DNA of 64,000 nt, from positions 1 to 64,000 of the forward strand of contig NZ_KV810517.1 of assembly GCF_001812805.1 (NCBI RefSeq). The letters run 5' to 3'. The DNA comes from Corynebacterium sp. HMSC078H07 (GTDB taxonomy: Bacteria > Actinomycetota > Actinomycetes > Mycobacteriales > Mycobacteriaceae). The notes below the pieces were generated by a model that was given only the letters and a program-made list of their open reading frames with translations, ran no database searches and was not told where the DNA came from. Made by a program: the position numbers and the translations under genes. Shown here piece after piece: positions 44,043-51,012 of this stretch (position 1 is its first letter; every line of letters begins with the position of its first letter).

Positions 44043-44824
44043 TATTCGTGCAACCCGCATTCTGTCTTGCCGTCAGCGAATACGCGCCCGGAGCGCGCGT
44101 CCTCACCTTCGCCCACCGGGAACGTCAGCGGCGCGCAGCCGATGGAACGGTAGCCCTGAAGGGTGAGGGGGTGGATGATGAGGTCGTGGTCCTTGATGTA
44201 CGCATCGGTGTCATCGAGGTCCCACGTAATGATCGGGGAAATCTTCAGCCGGCCGGTGCGGTCCAGGCTCAGCGCCGGCGCGGTGGCGCGGTGCTCGGAA
44301 TCGGCGCGGCGCAGGCCGGTGACCCACCCGACGTACGGGTCCATCGCCATGTTGAGCGGTTCCACCTTGCGCATGCGGTTATACGCCGCCACATCGCGCG
44401 CATACAGGCGCGGACCGTAAATCTTGTCCTGCTCCTCGGGGCTCAGAATCGGCAGGACCCTGACCAAGGGCAGGTCCGCATAGCGCTTGGCGACGTCCCC
44501 CGCCACCCCCAACGTCTCCTCAAAGTGCCACCCAGTATCGATGAAGAGCAGGTCGGCGTCGAGGTGGGCGCGGTGAGCGAGCTCTGCGAGGACGGTGTTT
44601 TCCATAGACATCGTCACTGCAAGCCGGCCCGGCGCGTGCTCGGCGGCCCATTCGGTGATGGTCTCGGCGGAGGCGTCGTAAAGCTTGTCGGCCCAGGCGT
44701 CGACGAGTTCTTGGTTGCGCTGGGCCACTGAGGGGTCGAGAGGTGCGGTGTCTCGTGTGCCCTCGGGGCTGATGCTGGGGTCGCGGTAGTCGCCGCGGTC
44801 CAGCAGGTTGATCGGTTCGGTCAT
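44042..44824 (-). CDS. cysH: Phosphoadenylyl/adenylyl-sulfate reductase CysH without Fe-S cysteines
   Basis: 260 residues. The PP-loop-like fold (LAVTMSMENTVLAELAHRAH, LLFIDTGWHFEETLGV) and the catalytic C-terminal KTECGLHE are present. The CC pair that ligates the 4Fe-4S cluster of APS reductases is YN here (AAYNRMRKVEPLN), and the second pair CxxC is reduced to SIGCAPLT. This matches E. coli-type PAPS reductases, which lack the cluster. No cysC is next to it, so the source of PAPS is unclear. First gene of the cysH-D-N cluster; in C. glutamicum cysI and cysX precede it, but not here. Confidence 0.9.
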   Translation of the reverse strand: MTEPINLLDRGDYRDPSISPEGTRDTAPLDPSVAQRNQELVDAWADKLYDASAETITEWAAEHAPGRLAVTMSMENTVLAELAHRAHLDADLLFIDTGWHFEETLGVAGDVAKRYADLPLVRVLPILSPEEQDKIYGPRLYARDVAAYNRMRKVEPLNMAMDPYVGWVTGLRRADSEHRATAPALSLDRTGRLKISPIITWDLDDTDAYIKDHDLIIHPLTLQGYRSIGCAPLTFPVGEGEDARSGRVFADGKTECGLHE

Positions 44825-44945
44825 GGCATCACACTTTAGGGGTGATGGGTGCGGCGCGCAGCCCTACCCGGGGGGCTTAGTGCCGTGAGCTTGGGCACTG
44901 GGGAGAATAAAAATTGGCCGTAGTGAACCGAGCGGACTAGATTTA

Positions 44946-44961
44946 CAGACTATACAGTCTA
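44946..44961. promoter_or_regulatory. McbR-like operator
   Basis: CAGAC-tataca-GTCTA differs in one base from the palindrome TAGAC-N6-GTCTA bound by McbR, the repressor of sulfur metabolism in C. glutamicum. It lies 122 bp before cysH and 25 bp before the reductase remnant, between the divergent genes. The spacer contains a TATACA -10-like box, so binding would block the promoter. Confidence 0.75.
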
Positions 44962-44985
44962 TTTTTTCGAACCGAAGGGGTTCTC

Positions 44986-45402
44986 ATGCAGCGTGTTGCC
45001 ATCGTCGGCGATAGCCCAGCGGCGCTCTCCACCGCGGAACGGCTCATTGCGGCCGGTTTGTGTGTGGACCTCTACTGCGAGCGCCCCGCGCCCTTCGGTT
45101 TGCTGCGCCGCTTCGCAGGGCTTTCCGGTGCCGAATCCGCTCCTGCTCCGTGCCCAAAGGGAACAACGCCGAGGCTGCGACTCATCGGCAACGTCCGCGT
45201 AGGCAATGGCCCCGGCGCCGATATTAGCCACACGGACCTCAACCAGCTCTCCGCGTCTGGCGACCGCCACCTCGTTTTGCTAGAGCTCATGGCACGTGGC
45301 GTGGCCATCACGACGTGGGAAGGCCTATGCCGCCCCACTGCCGACATCGAGGATTGGGCTACCGTCGCGGCCCGCGCCCAGCGCGCCCCGGTCTGCTTCT
45401 AG
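44986..45402 (+). pseudogene. Remnant of a ferredoxin-NADP reductase (Fpr2-like), internally deleted
   Basis: 138 residues. The N-terminal half resembles FprA/Fpr2-type reductases: MQRVAIVGDSPAALSTAERL in place of the FAD motif GxGPAG, then VDLYCERPAPFGLLRRF and LRLIGNVRVGNG. The last third, LMARGVAITTWEGL, resembles the far C-terminal part of the same family (normally about 450 residues). The middle, including the NADP domain, is missing. An intact frame remains, so a small product could still be made. In C. glutamicum fpr2 begins the cys cluster, which fits the site next to cysH and the McbR box. Called a remnant with moderate confidence. Confidence 0.68.
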
Positions 45403-45427
45403 CGCGCGAGCTCATCGCTCGCGCATT

Positions 45428-45476
45428 ACCCTCATCACCACGCGGCCCCCGACTTCACCCTCATCACCACGCGGCC
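45428..45476 (+). repeat. Two 20-bp direct repeats
   Basis: The 20 bases accctcatcaccacgcggcc occur at 45428-45447 and 45457-45476, 29 bases apart, in the gap between the reductase remnant and the ABC exporter genes. Flanking bases are also similar (cccccg versus ctccg). Likely a small tandem duplication. Confidence 0.75.
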
Positions 45477-45517
45477 TCCGCCCATGCGCGAGCGCGCGGG
45501 CTAGACGCGCGAGCTAG

Positions 45518-45540
45518 CGCGTGAGCTAGACGCTCACGCG
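45518..45540 (+). terminator. Hairpin after the reductase remnant
   Basis: CGCGTGAG (45518-45525) and CTCACGCG (45533-45540) form an 8-bp stem with a 7-base loop. GGGAAACGG follows, without a T run. It may be a terminator or part of the upstream region of the exporter operon. Confidence 0.45.
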
Positions 45541-45613
45541 GGGAAACGGATAAAATTGCGCGGTCAATGCTCTTCAGCGGCCCAGCGCAGAAACCGCACG
45601 GCCGCCCACACGT

Positions 45614-47347
45614 ATGAAACGCTGGCACATGGAACTCGTTCGCATCCTTTTATCCCGCTCCAAGCCCTATACCGGCTACGTCATCGCGGTTCTGCTCCTC
45701 CAAGCGCTATCCACCGCGGCGACGCTCTACCTGCCGTCACTCAACGCCCGCATCATCGACGAAGGCGTCGCCAAGGTCGACATCGACTTCATCTGGCGCA
45801 CCGGCGGCATCATGCTAGGCGTGGCCTTCGTCCAGGTCACCGCCGCCATCGCCGCCATCTGGTTCGGCTCCCGCACCTCGATGGGCCTAGGCCGCGACCT
45901 GCGCTCCGACATCTTCCGCCGCGTCACCCGCTACTCCGCCGAAGACATGAGCCACTTCGGCACCGCTACCCTCATCACACGCGGCACCAACGATGTTCAG
46001 CAAATCCAGATGGTCTACATGATGATCCTCAACTTCATGGTCACGGCCCCCATCATGTCCATCGGCGGCATCATCATGGCCATCCGCGAAGACGCCGGAA
46101 TGTCCTGGCTCGTCATCGTATCCGTCGTCGTGCTGCTCGCCGCGCTCTCGGCAATCATCGTGCGCCTCATGCCACTCTTCCGCGCCTGGCAAGACAAGCT
46201 CGACACCATGAACGGCACCCTGCGCGAGCAAATCGCCGGCATCCGCGTCGTCCGCGCCTTTACCCGTGAGGAACACGAGTCCGAACGTTTCCGCGACGCC
46301 AACCGCGACCTCACCAACCTCTCGCTCAAGGTGGGCCAGCTGTTCATCCTCATGTTCCCCATCATCACGGTCATCCTCAACGTCGCCACGGGCGCGGTCC
46401 TGTGGTTCGGCGGCCACCGCGTGGACGAGGGCCTCGTCGAGGTCGGCTCGCTGACCGCCTTCCTCCAGTACCTGCTCCAAATCCTCGCCGCCGTCATGAT
46501 GGGCACCTTCATGGCCATGATTTTGCCGCGTTCCATCATCTGCGCGCGCCGCATCACCGACGTTCTCGACCACGCCCCCTCCATCGAGGAACCCACCAAC
46601 CCCGTCACCCCGGCCCGTTCCGAAGGCGTCGTCGAGCTGCGCAACGTCACCTTCCAGTACGCCGGCGCCGAGGAGCCTGTGCTTCGCGACGTCTCCTTCA
46701 CCGCCACCCCCGGCACCACCACAGCACTCATCGGCGCGACTGGCTCCGGCAAAACCACCGCGCTTTCACTCATCCCGCGCCTCTACCTGCCCACCGAGGG
46801 CCAGGTGCTTCTCGACGGGACGGATGTCGCCGAGATGAAGCGGGGGGACGTCGTCAAGCGTGTGGGCCTGGTGCCGCAGAAACCGTACCTGTTCAGCGGC
46901 TCCGTGGCCTCCAACCTGCGCCTCGGAGCCCCCGAGGCGAGCGATGAGGAGCTGTGGGCCGCGCTGCGCACGGCGCAGGCGGACTTTGTCGAGGACCTCG
47001 ATATGCACATCGCGCAAGGCGGCACGAATGTGTCCGGCGGTCAGCGCCAGCGCCTATCTATTGCCCGCATGCTCGTCGCGCGGCCGTTGGTGTACCTGTT
47101 TGATGATTCCTTCTCCGCACTCGATGTGGTCACCGACGCCGCGGTGCGCGACGCCATGCGCGAATACACCGCCGAGGCGACGACGATTATCGTGGCGCAG
47201 CGCGTGAGCTCGATTGTGGACGCGGACCAGATTCTCGTCATGGAGGCTGGGCGCATCGTCGCGCGCGGCACGCACGAGGAACTGCTTGAAAGCTCCGAGA
47301 CCTACCGCGAAATCGTAGAATCCCAGAAGACCGCGGAGGTGGCGTAA
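45614..47347 (+). CDS. ABC exporter half-transporter A (degenerate site partner)
   Basis: 577 residues with six transmembrane helices (about 20-300) and an ATPase domain. Walker A ATGSGKTTALSLIP, signature NVSGGQRQRLSIARM, Walker B LVYLFDDSFSALD. The residue after the Walker B Asp is Asp instead of the catalytic Glu, so its own ATP site is poorly hydrolytic, as in one half of heterodimeric exporters. It partners the next gene, which starts one base after its stop. The start at 45614 is assumed; an ATG five codons later is also possible. Drug, lipid or peptide export is likely. No substrate indicated. Confidence 0.9.
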   Translation: MKRWHMELVRILLSRSKPYTGYVIAVLLLQALSTAATLYLPSLNARIIDEGVAKVDIDFIWRTGGIMLGVAFVQVTAAIAAIWFGSRTSMGLGRDLRSDIFRRVTRYSAEDMSHFGTATLITRGTNDVQQIQMVYMMILNFMVTAPIMSIGGIIMAIREDAGMSWLVIVSVVVLLAALSAIIVRLMPLFRAWQDKLDTMNGTLREQIAGIRVVRAFTREEHESERFRDANRDLTNLSLKVGQLFILMFPIITVILNVATGAVLWFGGHRVDEGLVEVGSLTAFLQYLLQILAAVMMGTFMAMILPRSIICARRITDVLDHAPSIEEPTNPVTPARSEGVVELRNVTFQYAGAEEPVLRDVSFTATPGTTTALIGATGSGKTTALSLIPRLYLPTEGQVLLDGTDVAEMKRGDVVKRVGLVPQKPYLFSGSVASNLRLGAPEASDEELWAALRTAQADFVEDLDMHIAQGGTNVSGGQRQRLSIARMLVARPLVYLFDDSFSALDVVTDAAVRDAMREYTAEATTIIVAQRVSSIVDADQILVMEAGRIVARGTHEELLESSETYREIVESQKTAEVA

Positions 47348-49273
47348 ATGGCTGAACACGACGCACAAACGGCAGAGCTGGAAGAAAAGACTGGCGAGAA
47401 CGCCCCGCGCAAGGCCAAGAACTTCTGGCCGTCTGCGAAACGGCTTTTTGGCCTGCTTGCACCGTTCAAGGTGCAGCTTTTCGCGATTGCCGCCATGAAT
47501 ATCGTGTGCGTGCTGCTGGCGGTAGCCGCGCCGAAGGTCATGGGTATGGCCACCGACGTCATTTTCTCCGGCGTTATTTCGCGCCACATGCCGGCGGGGA
47601 TCTCGAAGGAGCAGGCCATTGAGGCGCTCCGCGCGGGCGGGCAGGACAACTTTGCCGACATGGCCTCCGCCATGGACTTAAACCCCGGCTTCGGCATTGA
47701 TTTCTCCAAGCTCGGCACCATCATCCTCATTGTCATCGCGATGTACGTGGTGTCCTCACTCTTCCAGTGGTGGCAGGGCTTTTTGCTCAACTCCCTGGTG
47801 ATGAAGGTGGTCTTCGACCTGCGCGGAGATATCGAGTCCAAGCTCAACCGCTTGCCGCTCAATTACTTCGACACGCAATCGCGCGGCGACCTGCTCTCGC
47901 GCACAACGAACGACGCCGACAATATCCAGTCCGCCCTCCAGCAGGCCATCTCGCAGCTGTTTTACAACCTGCTCATGGTCGTGGGCATTACGGTCATGAT
48001 GTTCTCCGTGTCCTGGCAGCTAGCCCTCGTGGCGCTGCTCGCGCTGCCGCTGACGGCCGTCGTGATTGCGGTCATTGGTTCCCGCGCGCAGAAGCAGTTC
48101 AAGGCGCAGTGGAAAGCGACCGGTGACCTCAACGGCCAGATCGAAGAGGCCTTCTCCGGCCACGACCTCGCCACCGTCTTCGGCCGCATCGATGCCATGA
48201 CGGAAGACTTTGACAAGCGCAACGAGGAACTGTTCCGCTCCGCGTCGCTGGCACAGTTCCTCGCGGGCATGATGATGCCGATCATGCAGTTCATCTCCTA
48301 CCTGTCCTACGTGGTCATCGCGGTCCTCGGCGCGCTGAAAGTGGCCTCCGGCTCGCTAACTCTGGGCGGTGCCCAGGCTTTCATCCAGTACTCCCGCGAG
48401 TTCAACCAGCCGCTGGGCCAGCTCGGTGGCATGATGCAGCAGGTGCAATCAGGCGTAGCGTCAGCCGAGCGTGTCTTCGAGTTCCTCGACGCCGAGGAGG
48501 AAACCCCCGAGCAGCCCACCTCCCGCCTAGGCGGCCGCGCGAAGGGCCTCGTCGAGTTCGAGGACGTCGATTTCTCCTATGACCCCGACAAGCCACTCAT
48601 CCAGGACCTTTCCCTGCGCGTCGAGCCCGGCCAGACCGCCGCCATCGTGGGCCCCACGGGTGCTGGCAAGACCACGCTGGTTAACCTCATCATGCGCTTC
48701 TACGACATTGATTCGGGCACCATCCGCCTCGATGGCATCGACACCGCGGAGATCTCGCGCCACGAGCTGCGTTCCCAAGTGGGCATGGTGCTCCAGGACG
48801 CCATGGTCTTTGAAGGCACGATCATGGACAACATCCGCTACGGCCGCCTCGACGCCACCGACGAAGAGGTCATCGCCGCGGCGAAGGCCACCTATGTCGA
48901 CCGCTTCGTCCATTCCCTCCCCGAGGGCTACGACACGAAGATTGACCAGGACGGCGGCGCCATTTCCGCCGGCGAGCGCCAGCTCATCACCATCGCGCGC
49001 GCCTTCCTGGCCCAGCCGGCGCTGCTCATTCTCGACGAGGCCACCTCGTCCGTCGATACCCGCACCGAGATGCTCGTCCAGCAGGCCATGAACGCCCTGC
49101 GCAAGGACCGCACCTCCTTCATCATCGCGCACCGCCTATCCACGATTCGCGACGCCGACGTCATCATCGTCATGGAGGAAGGCCGCATCGTCGAACAAGG
49201 CACACACGCCGAGCTTCTCGACGCCCACGGCGCCTACCGGCGCCTCCACCAGTCCCAGTTCCGCGAACCCTAA
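47348..49273 (+). CDS. ABC exporter half-transporter B
   Basis: 641 residues, longer than its partner because of an N-terminal cytosolic extension and a loop between helices 1 and 2 (MPAGISKEQAIEALRAGGQD). ATPase domain: Walker A PTGAGKTTLVNLIM, a divergent signature ISAGERQLITIARA (SAGE in place of SGGQ) and Walker B LLILDEATSSVD with the normal Glu. In the heterodimer the active site uses this Walker B with the partner's signature. Adjoins the first gene directly. Its end is followed by a GTGCGG/CCGCAC hairpin near 49279-49295. Confidence 0.92.
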   Translation: MAEHDAQTAELEEKTGENAPRKAKNFWPSAKRLFGLLAPFKVQLFAIAAMNIVCVLLAVAAPKVMGMATDVIFSGVISRHMPAGISKEQAIEALRAGGQDNFADMASAMDLNPGFGIDFSKLGTIILIVIAMYVVSSLFQWWQGFLLNSLVMKVVFDLRGDIESKLNRLPLNYFDTQSRGDLLSRTTNDADNIQSALQQAISQLFYNLLMVVGITVMMFSVSWQLALVALLALPLTAVVIAVIGSRAQKQFKAQWKATGDLNGQIEEAFSGHDLATVFGRIDAMTEDFDKRNEELFRSASLAQFLAGMMMPIMQFISYLSYVVIAVLGALKVASGSLTLGGAQAFIQYSREFNQPLGQLGGMMQQVQSGVASAERVFEFLDAEEETPEQPTSRLGGRAKGLVEFEDVDFSYDPDKPLIQDLSLRVEPGQTAAIVGPTGAGKTTLVNLIMRFYDIDSGTIRLDGIDTAEISRHELRSQVGMVLQDAMVFEGTIMDNIRYGRLDATDEEVIAAAKATYVDRFVHSLPEGYDTKIDQDGGAISAGERQLITIARAFLAQPALLILDEATSSVDTRTEMLVQQAMNALRKDRTSFIIAHRLSTIRDADVIIVMEEGRIVEQGTHAELLDAHGAYRRLHQSQFREP

Positions 49274-49300
49274 CCCCGTGCGGTGCTCCCGCACTGCGCG

Positions 49301-49852
49301 CTAGTCCACGCCCACCGCAATCACCGGCGCGGAGAATCTATCCCCGGTGAGGTTCGCCAGTTCGAGGGTGACGTTGGTGAGGGAGAGGTGGTCCATGAGG
49401 GCGTCGGGAAGCGCGGCGTCCGGGACGGGGTGTGGCTGGGGAATGCCGAGCTGGTCGAGGACGTGATTGATATCCCCGGTCAGATCCACGGTGACCGGCA
49501 CGGTACGCGCGCCTTCAATGGTGGGCGTAGCGGTCAGAGACGTCGCGACGATGCGTACGGACCCCTCCACTGTGGTCTGCGCACCACCGGTGGTGAGTAG
49601 TCCATCACCGGCGTTGCCGGGCAGCGTGATGGCGAGATCCCGCGCGTCTAGGCGGTCCCCGGTGAGTTCCAGGACGCGCACCTCGCCGTCGCCGGTCGGT
49701 GTCGTGCTGATGGTGGCGCCCACGTTACCCCGCAACGTCACCTCCTTCGCGGTCACCGTGGAGAAACAAGGCTGGTCGGGGGCAACCTGCGCGCTCACGA
49801 CCTCCACCCCGCCCTTCGCGCTCACCGCGAGGGCCACAGCGGCCGCGATCAC
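49301..49852 (-). CDS. Exported protein, LmeA/DUF2993-like (uncertain)
   Basis: 183 residues from a GTG at 49852 (GGAG four bases upstream). The N-terminus is a signal peptide (IAAAVALAVSAKGG). The body is beta-rich with VTAKEVTLRGNVGATISTTP, RLDARDLAITLPGN and LSLTNVTLELANLTGDRFSA, a pattern recalling the lipid-binding DUF2993/LmeA proteins. In frame upstream lie RKHRPSRSRS codons that would give a better signal peptide, beginning with ATA at 49888 behind GGGAG; the real start may be there (see findings). It follows the DUF6114 gene and overlaps it if started at 49888. Confidence 0.6.
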   Translation of the reverse strand: MIAAAVALAVSAKGGVEVVSAQVAPDQPCFSTVTAKEVTLRGNVGATISTTPTGDGEVRVLELTGDRLDARDLAITLPGNAGDGLLTTGGAQTTVEGSVRIVATSLTATPTIEGARTVPVTVDLTGDINHVLDQLGIPQPHPVPDAALPDALMDHLSLTNVTLELANLTGDRFSAPVIAVGVD

Positions 49853-49880
49853 TGTGCTCCGTGAGCGCGAAGGGCGGTGT

Positions 49881-50342
49881 TTACGTATCGCTGGGCTCCC
49901 AAGCCAAGGTCAGCGCGCCGCCAACAATGCCGAGCAGCGAGCCAACGAGGAAGCCTCCTAAATTAGACGCCGGCAGGGCGATGACCGCCACGATGATGCC
50001 CAGCACGCCAAGATACGTCGCGGTGGCGGGTCGACACCACGCGCCGAGGCCAAACATGACGAGAAGCGCGCCGATGAGCAGCGTGGATACGCCCGACACG
50101 GTGGAAATCATGACGAGTAGGTCCGAAATCTGGACCGTGAAGTAGGCGGGCATGGCAATGATGACGCCCGAAAGGATGAGCAGCAGCCCCGGGATGAAAG
50201 GCCGCTCGCGGCGCCAGGCTTTAAAGCGCGTCCACGCTGACGGTTCGGGTGCTACAGAGCCAGATTGATCGGCATCGATTGAATCGGGTTCCACGGCGCT
50301 CGTTCCTGGAGCGCCACTAGCGTCATCAGCAGGCATGGCCAC
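49881..50342 (-). CDS. DUF6114 membrane protein
   Basis: 153 residues. A cytosolic Ser/Asp-rich N-terminus, WTRFKAWRRERPFIPGLLLI, and four hydrophobic helices (ILSGVIIAMPAYFTV, VSGVSTLLIGALLVMFGLG, YLGVLGIIVAVIALPA, GFLVGSLLGIVGGALTLAW). The GTG start at 50342 has GGAG seven bases upstream and overlaps the DUF6230 stop by 17 bases; an ATG at 50336 is the alternative. DUF6230 and DUF6114 genes form a conserved pair in actinobacteria, function unknown. Confidence 0.82.
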   Translation of the reverse strand: MAMPADDASGAPGTSAVEPDSIDADQSGSVAPEPSAWTRFKAWRRERPFIPGLLLILSGVIIAMPAYFTVQISDLLVMISTVSGVSTLLIGALLVMFGLGAWCRPATATYLGVLGIIVAVIALPASNLGGFLVGSLLGIVGGALTLAWEPSDT

Positions 50343-50898
50343 GGCCCCGCTCCACGGATACGCCCACGTTCTGCGCGGACAGGGTCTTCGCGCCGATGGA
50401 GGTGGCGCGGACGTCGTCGGCGGTCAGCGAAACCTGCTTGGAGTAGAGGCCCCAGGTGCCGGGGTCGGCGGCGTCGGAAAGCTGGCGGGCGTCAATACCC
50501 ACATTGGCGTCCTGCATGACCAGCGAACCTTCGATATCTGAGGCACCGACGAGGAGGTCGGTGGCCTCCACGCTGTTATCGCCCTTGGCCTTGAGCGCGA
50601 GCGTGGACTCCCCCACTGCGGGCAGGTCCGTGGTGACGTAAAGGCACAAGTCCGAGGCCACGGCGTGCTCCAGCTTGAGGCGCGCGGTGGGGACGTCCTC
50701 CTCACCCTTCTTGTCGCTATCGATGAAGAGGGAAAAGCCCTCGCCCTCCAAGTGGCGCATGTTGACGTTAAAGAACGTGCCCGACAGCGCCAGGTTCGCC
50801 GTCAGACCGCCCTGCGCCACCGCAAAGCCCGCCACGCCAAACGCCGCGAAGCCCGCTACTAGGCCCGCCGCGGCTTTCGGCACACTGATTCTGCCCAC
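50326..50898 (-). CDS. DUF6230 exported protein
   Basis: 190 residues. GTG start at 50898 with AGGAGG four bases before it. The N-terminus is a hydrophobic signal or anchor (AAAGLVAGFAAFGVAGFAVA). Then a beta-rich part: LALSGTFFNVNMRHLEGEGF, LKLEHAVASDLCLYVTTDLP, GLYSKQVSLTADDVRATSIG. It is first in an operon with DUF6114 and the LmeA-like gene. The reading frame is open far upstream, but that part is antisense to the Fe-S protein gene and is not used. Confidence 0.85.
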   Translation of the reverse strand: MGRISVPKAAAGLVAGFAAFGVAGFAVAQGGLTANLALSGTFFNVNMRHLEGEGFSLFIDSDKKGEEDVPTARLKLEHAVASDLCLYVTTDLPAVGESTLALKAKGDNSVEATDLLVGASDIEGSLVMQDANVGIDARQLSDAADPGTWGLYSKQVSLTADDVRATSIGAKTLSAQNVGVSVERGRGHAC

Positions 50899-51012
50899 AA
50901 CGCCTCCTGAAAAGTTGACCCTCAGAATGATAGCTGAATCCCGACTCCCGGAATTGAGCAGTGAGGCTTTAAGGTAGGAAGCAGCATTGAGCCAAGCAAT
51001 AAAGGAGCGCGC

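Noticed and set aside
45428-45476. Direct repeats considered as a CRISPR fragment
   Set aside because: Only two units with a 9-base gap; no spacer-length sequence and no cas genes.
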